A stretch of DNA of 52,188 nt, from contig JAULBX010026097.1 in NCBI GenBank assembly GCA_032358255.1, forward strand, positions 1 to 52,188, in the 5' to 3' direction. Under the pieces are notes generated by a model. That model had not been told where the DNA came from. It did no database searches and was given only the letters and a program-made list of their open reading frames with translations. Position numbers and translations under genes: made by a program. This DNA is from Heterotrichella gracilis. Its lineage: Eukaryota > Sar > Xanthophyceae > Tribonematales > Xanthonemataceae. Shown in pieces: positions 23,327 to 34,874 of the stretch; within the stretch, counting starts at the first letter, position 1, and each line of letters begins with the position of its first letter.

Positions 23327-23920
23327 TCTGTGAGGTTATAAGGTGCTGCCGGTACTGAAAAAGTTGTAACTGGGCTTGAGGTGCAAGGGCTATGGGAGGG
23401 CTATGGGTATATGCATGCATGCATCTATGCACACTTTGCTGCCGGGCTGCTGCCTGCACCACGCCCACCACTGAACTCGTTTAATGAAGCTAGTCACGAG
23501 TAAGACAGCGGAATGGTATTGCTTTGGTTTTCTTGTTCTACAACCTGCAGGCGCTGGCAACCACTGCCCCGCCACCCGGAACCCTAAACCCTACAGTCGT
23601 GCCCAACCGTCACTCACTGCAAAAAGTCGCTGGAGCAACGCACGCACACGTCCAAGACCCACAGAAGTAGCAACCCACAAAACCCTTGTAAGCTCTCCCC
23701 GTGACTGCGCATTGCAACCTGCAACCCGCTAGCATACACCTTGCCCCGTTGCTCCTCGCTAGGAAGTAACCCTAGCCTAGGAAGTGCCGCTCGGTCCCTC
23801 CTAACCTCCACCAACAAGGCTATCCACGACACCTTGTCTCGTTACACCCTTCACCCAGCCTCAATCTATCCTTCATACTATATCCACCTGCACTGCTAGC
23901 GTTCGTGGGCACAGGTAGCC
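23327..23920. promoter_or_regulatory. Divergent promoter region, lyase / thioesterase
   Basis: 594 bp between opposed start codons, expected to hold both promoters. An alternating ATGCATGCATGC purine-pyrimidine run occurs near 23413. No TATA box was identified with confidence. Confidence 0.4.
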
Positions 23921-26677
23921 ATGTCGTGCATGCCAGCAGCCCGGCCCCCGCAAGACAAGTGGATTCTCAAGGCGGCGGAGGTGCTGCGAGCAGAGGCAAG
24001 CGGCGAAAATGTGGTTACCTCCAAGCTGCAGCTGTTTTGCTTCCCGATGGTACGCTTCTCACCAGCGTTTGGGTGTGGTCTGCATATGCATGCGTGTGTG
24101 TGCTGGGCACTGCTGTCACTGTACCTACAGTTGTCAACCACAGATATTGGCTTCAAATCCAGAACTAAACTACAAATATAGGTTTGGAATACAAGATATT
24201 GAGGGTATTAGCGTGCTGTTCTGATGCTTGCCAGTAACAGTGCACTGCGACGCGCCACACACCATCGCTTCCAACACCCCGCACCTGACAGATACTGCAG
24301 TGCAGCAGCCACAAGGAATGGTAATCCAAATGCATTCCAATGAATCTATGCAAACAGCATGTTCATCCTCCCTAAAGAACCCACCACTCTGGGATTTTGC
24401 GTTTAGCACTGGAGAAACCCTTGACTAGGGTTTTGTGTGGTTCCCAGGCGGGTGCCGGTGCTTCTATGTACATCACGTGGCACAAGCACCTGGGCCCAGA
24501 CGTAGAGGTGAGGTGGAAAACGCACTGAAAACCCTGCAACCAACAACCCTAAATCCAGCACCGTTGATCTGCACAAAGTCGTGAATTCCTGGCATGCCGC
24601 GCTTTGATTGCGCCTTTGGCGTGTCTTTTTGCTTTTCTTCTCCTGTGTGGACGAACCTGAGCAGCAATCAGCCGCAGTGGTTCTGTTTGTGATACAACCT
24701 GACTCATGCAGATGAAGTTTTGATTTAACAGTAGACACATGCGAGGGAAGAACCAGCCTCGAGGACCACCTCACTTCACACCCTTGTACTCGAGAGGGGA
24801 CACAAAAAATATAATCATTCATGTATGTGTCCACCTCATCTGTCTATAGCTACCTAGACTAACTACCTAGACTATTGAATTGCGGTGTCATTTTCTTGCA
24901 GGTCATGCCTGTGGAGCTGCCGGGCAGGAACTCCCGCCTACGTGAGCCCAAGCCCACCCACATGGGCGAGCTGGTGGGACAGGTGGCGGACGCGCTCATG
25001 CCCTACATTAGGGTAAAGCCATACGCGCTGTTCGGCCACAGCCTGGGGGCATGGCTGGTGTACGAGCTGGTGCTGGTGGGTACTTCAACCCTGGGAAAGG
25101 GGTTTTCTCTTTCTTCTACTTCTTCTATAGTTTTATCACTGTTCAAGCGCTGCATCAGGCTGAAGCACTGATTGACCACAGTTTGGGGGTGTGGCTGGAG
25201 GACGAGCAAAATGATTCCACTCAAAGAAATAAAATGCAATTTAGGATTGGCCTTTCTTGCCAACATCTCTTCATATTGACAAACCAAGAGTGCGCTATCA
25301 GTTTGCTTTTTCTGCGCTCCAGTTCTCCTTAAAACCAACCCAATTTCCTTATCTGATAGAAAAAAAGTCGGGTTTTAACAGAAATCTCACAGATAATATT
25401 CCCTTCAGGAGCTGCAGCGGCGGGGCGCACTCCCTCCTCTAAAGGTGTACGTGTCATGCAACCGCGCGCCCTCCCTGGCTGGCGCCGCACACGACGTGGA
25501 TCAGGTCATCATGCACAAGCTGCCACCTGGCGAGTTCTGGGCGCATATGGAGCGCAGATACGGGCGTAATCCCGATGTGGTGCGGTGATTACCCTAGGGA
25601 GTGAGAGCAACGCTATGGACGCAACCCTAGGGTTTAGGCAGGGTTTTGGACGGGGCCTGCGGGTGGGCTTGGAGTTGCGGGTTGTGGACCATGTAGACAT
25701 TTGGCCATTCACCCTGGCGTAGCGGCGCGGCACCTTTTTTGTGTGGGGTTTTGCATAGCCACAAGGGTGCTAAGGTCGGGCGAACGTGAACGCATGGCAT
25801 AAGTTCGCATCAGGCAAAGTTGTCCTCTACTCCTGTGCGACAGATATGCACCCCTTGCGTCATTTTCTGCAGGAGGACGAGGGCCTGAGGGCCTATATGT
25901 GGCCAATGCTGAGGGCAGATTTCGAGATGGTGGAGAACTACCAGGTGGGGCCCGGCCAACTGCGGCAAAATGCGCACATGGCCAAATACGTGCACAAGAA
26001 CGTCTCTGACCATGCTGTAGATTGCCTTTGTTTACACTGCCTTCGATCCCTGCTCTATACCATCTCTGATTGTGTTTCACATCCCCTGTGGTTGAACGAT
26101 GGACTGCACCGTCCGTGACCATGCATTGGACCATGCCTGACCACATTGCAACCCCCCCCCCCCCATTTGACGTGCACCCCCAACCTGCCCGCCTTCAGCC
26201 CAGCAGCCCCGGCGCCTCCCTCCCCGTCCCCCTCACTGTATTCGCTGCCCTGGATGATGTGCGGTACACGCCACAGCAGGTGGGTCGGTGGTGGTGGTGG
26301 TGGGAAGGGGTGGGGAGCGCACAGCCTATGCACACTTGTTAAGGGTTTTGGGTTTGACATGCACTGGCAATGCGTGCCCCTTAGGTATGTGGATGAAGCC
26401 TGTTATCCAGACCCTCCGTTAGGGTAATTTCTATGAGCCTCGGGTCCAAGCATGGCACAAGCACACCAGCCGCCCCTCCACTAGGGTAATCCTCATCCCC
26501 AAACCCTTACGTCAGGGTAATCCCCATGCCTCACAGGTCCAAGCATGGCGCCAGCACACCAGTGGCCCCTTTGAGCTCAACTGGATGCCGGGGGGACACA
26601 AATACTTCATGCAAGACCCTGAGCCCCTGATGGACATTTTGCGCATAGACCTGCGCAAGGTGGCAGACAAGATATGA
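23921..26677 (+). CDS. Type II (GrsT-like) thioesterase, alpha/beta hydrolase
   Basis: Predicted 275-aa soluble thioesterase of the family that includes GrsT, type II editing thioesterases and oleoyl-ACP hydrolase, which release acyl chains from ACP or carrier-protein thioesters. Exons: 23921-24049, 24448-24507, 24902-25075, 25409-25579, 25873-25944, 26199-26279, 26537-26677. Family motifs: LFCFPM-AGAGASMY near residues 38-50; VEVMPVELPGRNSR; nucleophile GHSLG with Ser at about 110; FAALDD with Asp at about 221; and the catalytic His in MPGGHKYF at about 250. Length matches the family. A TGTAA element at 26825-26829 is a candidate poly(A) signal. In bacteria these enzymes accompany PKS or NRPS clusters, but no such gene is visible here. 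The exon 4 donor (GTG|GTGCGG at 25579) is the least certain junction. Confidence 0.88.
25168..25207 (+). repeat. Copy of the end of thioesterase exon 3
   Basis: CCACAGTTTGGGGGTGTGGCTGG repeats the sequence around the active-site Ser (used copy 25037-25059) in the following intron. The glycine before the Ser is not preserved in the copy. Confidence 0.8.
26430..26480 (+). repeat. Upstream copy of the start of thioesterase exon 7
   Basis: GGTCCAAGCATGGCACAAGCACACCAG-CGCCCCT matches the exon 7 start at 26536-26570 but lacks the AG immediately before the exon start. TTAGGGTAAT-type sequence flanks both. Confidence 0.85.
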
Positions 26678-27534
26678 TCGGGAGAGGTCATCGAGCATTT
26701 GTTGGTTCCAAGTTGTACATAATGATTTCTGTGGCTCTGCACTGGAACTATAAGTTTCATCTGCAGAGGACTTGGCGCCCATGGTGGTGCACATATATAC
26801 ACCGGCCGTGGTTCAACTTCAAGTTGTAATGATTTCAGCTTCCCAAATTAAATTAGAGTCAAGTGCTACATAGGAGCCGTGTACATTCATTATGAAACTT
26901 TTCCAGTCACTGACCTGTGGCAAGTACCTGACCACCAACTACCATGACTGCATGCCATAGGGCGCAAGTGTGGACCAAGCAGGGGGTTTGATCAAAGCAG
27001 CACCCCAAAAAAGGGGTCTGCCAAAACGCAGGCAAATTAAAAAATGGTCAATTTCCTTTTCAGCTGCCCAGATTCCGCATGGTTTCCTGGTGATTTTCAC
27101 CATCGCACTGAGTGAGAGTACTGAGCTTCCAAGCGAGGGCCACATGCACCAGCATCAGTCACCTCGTGATATTGACAGCACAAACGTGTCTCAGAGGATA
27201 AGCGCCCCAGTCTGACCAGTGATGAACGCTCGGGGTATAAGAAGGACAGCACTGCTTTCGCCTGTTGTCTATATGCCGTGGTTGCTCCAGCCAGTGCCAC
27301 TCACCTGGGCTTTCCGACACTTTTGAGGGGTGAAGCAACGTGCACGCAATATTCCGAAAGCCCCGTGTTGTCCTGACAACTACGTATACCTCCAACCACA
27401 ACGTGCAGGCTTCAACCCTTGTCGTTGCTGAACGTGCCCCCTATTACTGAAGAACTGTTTTCCACCGGTTGGTTGTTGCCATCTGCCCGGGTTCAACGCA
27501 GGGTTCGTCTAGCTAGACTCTCAGCCCTACCACG
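26678..27534. other. Intergenic region
   Basis: No exon is supported. A TATAAG element near 27236 could belong to the next gene's promoter but would imply a long 5' UTR. Confidence 0.35.
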
Positions 27535-30500
27535 ATGGCGAACCGCGTCCTGCCCCTCCTGCTGCTGCTTGCTGCAGCATGCTGCGTGTACTGTATGCCC
27601 GTGACCCGCCTGCAGATGGGGCCACTGAAGGGAGACGGTGAGAAGCTTTGCATAGCCCACAGTCTGGTGGTGCGCTCGTGTGACGTCGGTGATGGTGCAG
27701 ACACGTGTACACGTATTGTCAAAATGTTGAGTGTAAACCCGCACAAAGTGACACTCTGCTTAGCAATTTGGAGGTGTTATTGTTTTTATGGATTTTGCAT
27801 GCTGGAAGCCCATTGAGACATCCATTTAATTAAGGTAGTTTGCACAGCAGTGCCCTGGATTGTTGTTCCAACCAACAACCTACTGTCTGCTGGTACTCTG
27901 AGAGACGATGATGTTTAGGAAGCTGAAGCAGGAACCAATCCAGATGCGTCATTATTTGAATGATTTGGCAGTGCTGCGCAGCATGCGCTGATCGATGATG
28001 ACATCATGATGCTTGGACAGCACTGTTCATGCCACTGCCCCAGGGACCACCTCATCCCTGATGCATGGGCGGTGCCCACTGCCACGCCCACTGTCTGGAA
28101 GCACTCTCTTCATGTCAGTGGCAATGACTGTCCCAGTTGTGGCCACCTGTCGTGAAGAGGCCGTCCTCCAAACAGTGGCCATGCCAGTGCGCACCGTCCA
28201 TGCATCAGGGCAAACATGCCTCTGCATTTGCGCTGCACGGCCATCTATACGTGTACAGTAACTGCCAGTGTCTGCGGCGGGCATCATTCGCCCCATGGGG
28301 ACTGCAGTGGTTGCCATGTTACCATATGTCACATGGAATGGTGAAAGCTTTACCACATGTGTTGTACAGTGATACTGCTAATCCATTGTTGTTGTCGGGC
28401 AACAACAAACCATCTCCGCCATCAGTGGTACCTTATGACACCCAACATGATCTGCAGTGCTCACCAAATTTTGCGGGCACTTAGTAGTGTTGTAAACCAA
28501 TTGCAGTAATTAATTGCGACTTAATTTCTGCAATTCTTGTACACCACTATTGAGAATATTGCGTACTCGCACATTGGGTCTCGTGGGCACTCTGTCCCTC
28601 CACTCCATTCACTGAATGGTGCCAATAGAATTTGTTGCACGTGAAGTATTCATTGTGATGTCCGACATTTTTCTCAAATTAACCGGGCTGCCTACCCTGT
28701 TCAAGCTTCCATAAATAAAAGCCTTTTCCAGGTTGTAACACAGCGATTGTGCCAACTGATGTATGTGTATACAGGAACGCACCCTACTCCCCCTCACACC
28801 AATACCGCCACCACCACCAGTAGCGTGAACAACCCCCCACCCCTGCAGAGCCCCGCAGCCCCGACAGCTACCGCATCACCAAAGAGGTTGTAACATAGCT
28901 GTCGTGCCAAATGATATACATACAGATATACCCCCCCTTCCACCCCCCTCGCACCACCACCACCACCACCACCACCACCAGTAACGTGGACCTCTCCTAA
29001 CCCATCGCCCACCCCCCACGCTGCAGAGCCTGACCCCCCCGACAGCTACCTCATCACCCAGGATACAGGCAGCAAGCGCGGGGGCGGCTGCCTTGAGGCC
29101 TGCTTCATGGCCCACGCCAACGCCAGCTCGGGGAATGACACCTGCAACCCCGAGGGGATGTCGGACTACAACCAGAACGTGTGGGTGGATGTGGACTGCT
29201 CCCACACCATGGACAACCAGTGGTTCTTTGACGGTAGATATGTGGTCAACAGGTGGGGTGAAGGCGGGGTAGGGTTTGACGCAATATTAGGGTATTTATA
29301 AATCTGGAGGCATTGCAGTTTTGCGTCATGTGGCAGTAACATCTGTAACTTTGAAGAGATGTTAGAGTGCAACCAGAGTGCTGGCGGATGTGGAATTGAC
29401 CAAATTTGTTGGCATGGTTGGCGGGCACGCACAGCAATGCACCACGCCAAACAATTTAACGAAACCGATCAAAAAGTTGCACTCGCAGTACAAGTTATGC
29501 AAACTATATCTTTGTCTTATTGTGTGTGCAATTTCTGAACGGTCCCCTTGGATTGCGGTGGGTGGCGTATTGCTGTGCGTTACAAGATGTTGATTTCATC
29601 AGCTCCTCCCAGAAGATAAATCGCATGCTGTCTTCTCGCCGCACTCTGCCATGCGCCCCCTCCCCCCCCCCACCTTCCAATCCCCCCACCCTCCTCCCCC
29701 CACCCCACCCCGCAGGCGCAACTACCAGTGCCTGACTGTGTGCCGCCACGGCGACCTGGGGTGCCACTACCAGCCCCCGCTGCAGCCCTCATCACTGATG
29801 GAGACCGCAATTGCTGCCGCCACACACCTGCCGTACAGGCCCGACCCAGCCAGCTTTGCCAGCGAGGTAAGGAAGCATAAGTTAACAGAAGAAATTAAAT
29901 GATAGACCCTGGTGATTGTCCCTGATGCCGCCAGGCGCCTCAACCGCAGCCTAATGAATAGGGACAACTACTGGCTAGATTGTAGTGTGGCAGACTGTGT
30001 GGGGTGTGGGGAGATCTTGCAAATATTGCATAATGCCTCTTTGCTCTTGGAAGCCTGTCGCCAATGTGCAGTGTGCTTTTGCTGACTATTGAGATGATAA
30101 TGAACTGCTTAGGGTTTGGGCCGGGTAAAGCTTTTCACAGCCCTTTTCTTTTTCATTCACCTGCCCCTGTCCTCGGCACCTATGCACCCCTCCTTTTTAC
30201 CGCTCACGCCTCGCCCCCTCTTCCTCCTCCCCCTAAACACCCCTCACTCCCCCACCCCCCCCAGGTGCGCCGCGCCGCCAACGCCCTCACCTTCTCCCTC
30301 TCCCGCCACCACAAGCAGCCCAACCTCACCGACTACCTCAACGTGTACCTCACAGGCTGCGACTACATCCAGAACCCTGCACAGACATGGAGCGTGGAAC
30401 ATGATGCACTGGTCTCCTCGGCGGTCAATGACACCGACTACTGCCTGACTGCACTGGTGGTGCCTGGGTTTGCGGGGGTGCCGCTGGATGCGGTGGTGGT

Positions 30501-30567
30501 GCCCTGTGACAGGCAGATGGCGGAGCAGGGCTGGGAGCTGTCTAGGGTGAAGCCCAAGACCGCCTAG
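27535..30567 (+). CDS. Secreted Cys-rich protein of unknown function
   Basis: Predicted 260-aa secreted protein. Exons: 27535-27637, 29027-29252, 29716-29866, 30265-30567; phases 1, 2 and 0 all agree. The N terminus is a clear signal peptide (MANRVLPLLLLLAAACC). The mature part has paired Cys (GGCLEACFMAH, QCLTVCRHGDLGCHY, TGCDY, DYCLTALVV, VVPCD) and several N-glycosylation sequons (NAS, NDT, NLT), as expected for an extracellular, disulphide-bonded domain. There is no transmembrane helix after the signal peptide. I do not recognise the family. The donor of exon 2 was set at CAACAG|GTGGGG (29252) because the nearer GT at 29234 breaks the frame of exon 3. The last two exons are duplicated downstream as a broken copy. 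Confidence 0.7.
28730..29040 (+). repeat. About 155-bp tandem duplication over the start of exon 2 of the secreted-protein gene
   Basis: About 28730-28885 and 28886-29045 align: AGGTTGTAACA, CCACCACCAGTA-CGTG, then acceptor CTGCAG and exon start AGCC. The upstream copy keeps a good acceptor but reads into a stop soon after. Confidence 0.8.
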
Positions 30568-31312
30568 GGTTTTGATGTTTGCGGGGGAAGCTCAGCCCTA
30601 AGGTTTTGGTGGACTTGCGGTTTTGGCGGACCTTGAGGAGGGTTCTGATGGATTCTGTCAGGGTTTCACGGGCGTGTTGCTGGATGCAGTGGCAGTGCCC
30701 TGTGGTAGGAGATGGTAGGGCAGGGCTAAGCACTGTGAAGGGTGAAGCCCGAAGGGTTTGTAGGGTGAACCATTTAGGGGCACGGGTGTGGACTGGCTGC
30801 TGTGGTTGTGCGGTATGCATAGGGTTTTGCTGGGGCTGAGGCCATACTATGAGTTAGTAATTGTTGACGTTGGCGCACTTTTGAGGCATGCTTTATAGGT
30901 GTCAATGCGCTGCACTGTGAACAGTAAAATGAGTGTACAAGCAGTAGTGCATGGATGGGAGGCATGTGCTGTAGGTGTAGGGGCACATGGCAAGAAGCAT
31001 TGTGCATGGTATTTTGGCACATGGCGAGAAGAATGGTGCATGGCCTTTTTGGTGGGGGTGGGGGGCCAGCCGGATAGCTTGGATTTCGTGTTCTTGGCAT
31101 CACTGATGATTTTGCATAATGCAGGAGGGTTGGAAACCCTATGTTGGGGTTAACAGTCAACTTTGGAATAATAGCACGTACACTGTCTTTTTGTAACCTT
31201 GGTGCTTTATTGTTACTTGAATTGTGACAGTGTACCTGCCACAGATTGGCCACGGCAAGTGGTTTAGTTGAGTTATTCAATAGTGTGACCGCATATGTCG
31301 CAGCGTAGGCCA
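29690..31312 (+). repeat. Segmental duplication, copy 1
   Basis: About 1.6 kb covering exons 3-4 of the secreted-protein gene and its 3' flank, repeated at about 32450-34136. Conservation extends past the stop codon into non-coding DNA (for example GAGTTATTCAATAGTGTGAC at both ends), so the whole block was copied. Boundaries are approximate. Confidence 0.88.
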
Positions 31313-32449
31313 TCTCGACTCCTGGTGCCGGCAAGAGGCTTGGTGTCCTTGCGCCCAGCCGTGAAAGGTTGCGTGCGCGCACAGAAATGCCTAGGAACCA
31401 CCCCTCTCCCCTGTCAAAGTCTGGCATCGTTGGTATCCAACTTTTCTTTGCCTCCCTGCTATTGGGCCAATTTTCAAGAGTGACCGACATCGAATCCCCA
31501 GTCCCCGATCCGCATCCCCGCTCAAGCACACAATGCATGCATGCATCTAGAAACCGCAAAACGTCAAACAAACCCTCACCCAACAACTCCAAGACTTGTA
31601 GTGCGAGTCTACTCGGCGTGGCGACCATTCTCGTTTGCTCTAGAGCTTCTGTTATCCTTCCAGAGTGCCTGACTTTGGAGGAACAGTACCCCTTCTTGGA
31701 CGCACAGCAACTCACCCAGCAACGTGGGTTCTCGATGCCAACTCTGCTTCCAGCGTGTGCTCGTCTGTCCAGCCGCAAGCTTGGCTTGTGTCACGGCTTC
31801 AGCACGCTGCCATTTGCCCTGTGCCAAGCCGGGCACCCAGTCCCGTTGGGCTCGCCCACTTCTTGGCTCCAGGCAGAGCACGCACAGGCTCTCATGTCCT
31901 GCTATCAAGCCTGAGAGAGGCGACACACAGCAGCTCGGCAGGGGTGCCAACCAAGCCTTCAAGGAAAGTTGTGCCATCCCGTTCCGATAGTAGGCGAAGT
32001 GGGGCGGTGAGTTTGGTTGAACCATTCAACCTTGCATCTGGGGGGGTGATATCATCATAGATGCTGACCGTTGTGACTTTTATTTGCTACAGGATTTTGT
32101 ATTTGCTGGCTGACATATGACATGTGACCACACAGGGGCAGCCGGATACTGAGGGTCCCGTCACTATCTCTCTGGCAAAAGGCATAGCCATTTACCTCCA
32201 GTTGATGGCGATATTCTGCGTTTATTTCACCATAATCGTCTCCACGAGAGCCTTCATCAACCACCTATTCGGGTGGTGATTGACTGTACAGGTAAGATGC
32301 ACAGGGAGGTGTATCCATGGTGATAGTAATGGTGTTGAGTGCAAGCCCTGGTGTACCCAGGCTGCAACATGGGGTCTGGTCGTTGTTGCCTTCTCTAAGC
32401 AGCAGGCCGCCAGTTGTGCCGCACCCCCCACACACACACCCACTCCCTC
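31313..32449. other. Single-copy spacer between the duplicated blocks
   Basis: No supported gene. The sequence contains short open frames without recognisable domains. Confidence 0.4.
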
Positions 32450-34136
32450 CTCCCCCCACCCCACCCTGCAGGCGCAACTGCCAGTGCCTGACTGTGTGCC
32501 GCCACGGCGACCTGGGGTGCCACTACCAGCCCCCGCTGCAGCCCTCTTAAGCTTCACTGCTGGGGACAGCACTTGCTGCCGCCACACACCTGCCTACAGG
32601 CCCGACCCAGCCAGCTTTAGGTAAGGGTGGAAACATAAATAAAGTTCTTAGAAAGGAAGTAAATTGTACAAATATTTCCAGGAATTGTCAACCACAGCCT
32701 ATTGACTAGGGGCCCTTAACTACCAGCTAGGTTGTAGTGTGCGGGGCGTGGGGGATTATTTTGAATAATGATTGTTGTTGTGAAAACGTTGTTAGGGAAT
32801 TCCATCTGCCATAACAGCCGGACCCTGCCAGCTTTGCCACCAAGGTGTTGCAAAATACCAACGGATGTAAGGCCAGGGCTGCTCTAGGGATTTCTGCAAC
32901 CCTTCAACCCTAAGGTGGTTTTTGTAGGGATGTCTTCATCAATCATGAGTCATGATGCTGGGGTGGTGGTAGGGAGCACGGAAGCCATCCGCCTCTTACG
33001 GATTGTTGTCTAGTTCAACTGAGCAATGTGCATTTTTGCTGCGAGGATTGGGGTAAATATCATCTGCTTAGGTTCGGGCTATTCGGGCCGGGTAAAGCTT
33101 TTCCACACCCTTTCAATTTCCATTACCTCGTCCTTGCTACCCATGCTCCCCCCCACCTACCCCAGGTGCGCCGCACCGCCAACGCCCTCACCTTCTCCCT
33201 CTCCCGCCACCACAAGCAGCCCAACCTCACCGACTACCTCAACGTGTACCTCACAGGCTGCGACTACATTCAAAACCCAGCACAGACCTGGAGCGTGGAG
33301 CGCGATGCACTGGTCTGCTCTGCAGTTAATGAAAGAGACTACTGTTTGACCGCACTAGTGGTGCCAGGGTTTGCGGGCACGCCACTAGATGCGGTGGTGG
33401 TGCCCTGTGACAAGGAGATGGCGGAGCAGGGCTGTCTATGGTGAAGCCCAAGGGTGTCTTGGGTTTTTATGGACGCTGAGGAGGATTCTGATGGATTCTT
33501 TCAGGGTTTTGCGAACGTGCCGCTGGATGCGGTGGCAGGGCAGGGCTGGGCGCTGTTTAGGGTGAAGCCCAAGGGTGTGTAGGGTGAACCATATAGGAGC
33601 AAGGGTTTGGATTGGTTGCTTTGGTCGTGCGGTATACATAGGGTTTTGCTGGGACTGAGGCCACACAGTGAGTTAGGAGATGTTGACGTTGTCGTACTTT
33701 TTAGGCATGCTGTGTAGGTGCGCTGCGTTGTGAACAGTCATCGAATGCACGAGCAGTAGTGCATGGCTGCAAGATTTACTACCGTTGGGAAGCATGTGCT
33801 GTGGTGTAGGTGTAAGTGCCTCATTGCAAGGAGCATGGTGCATGGTAATGTGTCACATGGCAAGAAGCATGGTGCAGGGCCTTTTTGGTAGGGGGGTTGT
33901 CGGATAATTTGGACTTGAGAGTTCTTGCCATCTGCACGAGGGCATAGGGTTGGAAACCCTATGGGGTTAACAGTAAACCATGGAATAATAGCGTGTGGCA
34001 CTGTCTTTTTGTAAGTTTGGAGCTTTGAACTGTTACTGATATGACAGTGTACCTGCCACACAGGCTGGCCACGGCCGGTGGTTTGGTTGAGTTATTCAAT
34101 AGTGTGACCCACGTTTTGTCGCAGCGCTCAATGACC
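32450..34136 (+). repeat. Segmental duplication, copy 2
   Basis: Diverged direct copy of 29690-31312. Its 3' edge lies within about 10 bp of the large palindrome at 34146. Confidence 0.88.
32472..33444 (+). pseudogene. Broken 3' copy of the secreted Cys-rich gene
   Basis: The exon 3 copy begins at 32472 after a good CTGCAG acceptor and reads QCLTVCRHGDLGCHY, but meets a TAA at about 32548-32550 where the parent codes for SSLMETA. The exon 4 copy (33166-33444) is open for 92 codons and very similar to the parent, with changes such as VCSAVNERDY for VSSAVNDTDY and an earlier stop (EQGCLW). No copies of exons 1 or 2, the signal peptide or a promoter were found. I infer a 5'-truncated pseudogene; exon 4 is surprisingly intact. 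Confidence 0.8.
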
Positions 34137-34145
34137 ATCCTACGG

Positions 34146-34263
34146 GCTGCATATGCTATCTGACTCACAATGGGCATGCGCATGCCCAATGTGAGTCAGA
34201 TAGCATATGCAGCATGCGCATGGGCATGGGCATGCCCAATGTGAGTCAGATAGCATATGCAGC
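34146..34263. repeat. 68-bp near-perfect palindrome plus extra arm
   Basis: 34146-34213 is an inverted repeat with one mismatch: 24-bp arms around a central TGGGCATGCGCATGCCCA. A second direct copy of the right arm follows at 34240-34263 within GCATGC/GGGCAT-rich sequence. It would form a cruciform or strong hairpin and sits at the end of the segmental duplication. Confidence 0.95.
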
Positions 34264-34812
34264 ATGCGCATGCCCATGCGCATGCCCAGCGTGCAGGGTG
34301 GCACCACGCGCTTTGCTGTCCCGTTTCTCAGCAAACCCGGTACTACCGTCCCGCCTTGATACACCGACATATGAAAGAAAGGTAGTTTGTATCTGTAGCT
34401 GTGTTGGGGCTTCTCCGAAACCCTGTGCCCCAAATTTGGCTGCTGCTTAAGCATTTATTGGCCCATGACCAGATTTTTGACAAGGGGTAAAGCCTTGATG
34501 GGAGGATATGCGGAGGTTATCAAAATCGCTACTTTTGAGGCTTGGTGAAGACACTTTATACCAAAACACCTACACTCTTCATGTTGACCACGGCATCGCG
34601 TTTCGGTGCGCTTCCACGGTTCTTGGCATCCTGTGGACTTGCCATGTGTGCATGCACGAGGGTTGCATGCATGCATATTCAGTGTCGGAACCCGTCCCCC
34701 ATCCCGCATAACAATTTGCAAGCGCCTGCAAAAGATCCAATTGGTCTTGAAAGCAAGCACATTCTTTTCAAGTCCCAACCTCGTCCCTTTCACCTGCTTA
34801 GAGGACTGCCAT

Positions 34813-34818
34813 TATATA
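34813..34818 (+). promoter_or_regulatory. TATA-like element of the TEX264-like gene
   Basis: TATATA about 57 bp upstream of the start ATG at 34875, on the correct strand. Positional inference only. Confidence 0.35.
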
Positions 34819-34874
34819 CACCACTCCTGAGTCGATATACTGAGTGATTTCCCGCAACCTAACCTTGCGTTGCC

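Noticed and set aside
28011..28484. Overlapping open frames in the large first intron of the secreted-protein gene
   Set aside because: No family similarity, no matching splice phase and no signal of coding structure.
29234..29235. Donor GT at 29234 for exon 2 of the secreted-protein gene
   Set aside because: It gives phase 1 and an immediate stop in exon 3. The donor after 29252 gives phase 2 and restores the Cys-rich frame.
30774..31778. Longest single open frame on the minus strand (about 330 codons), antisense to the 3' flank of the secreted-protein gene
   Set aside because: No domain, signal or conserved motif. The equivalent strand in the duplicated block at about 33740-34190 is broken by frame changes, so the frame is not maintained.
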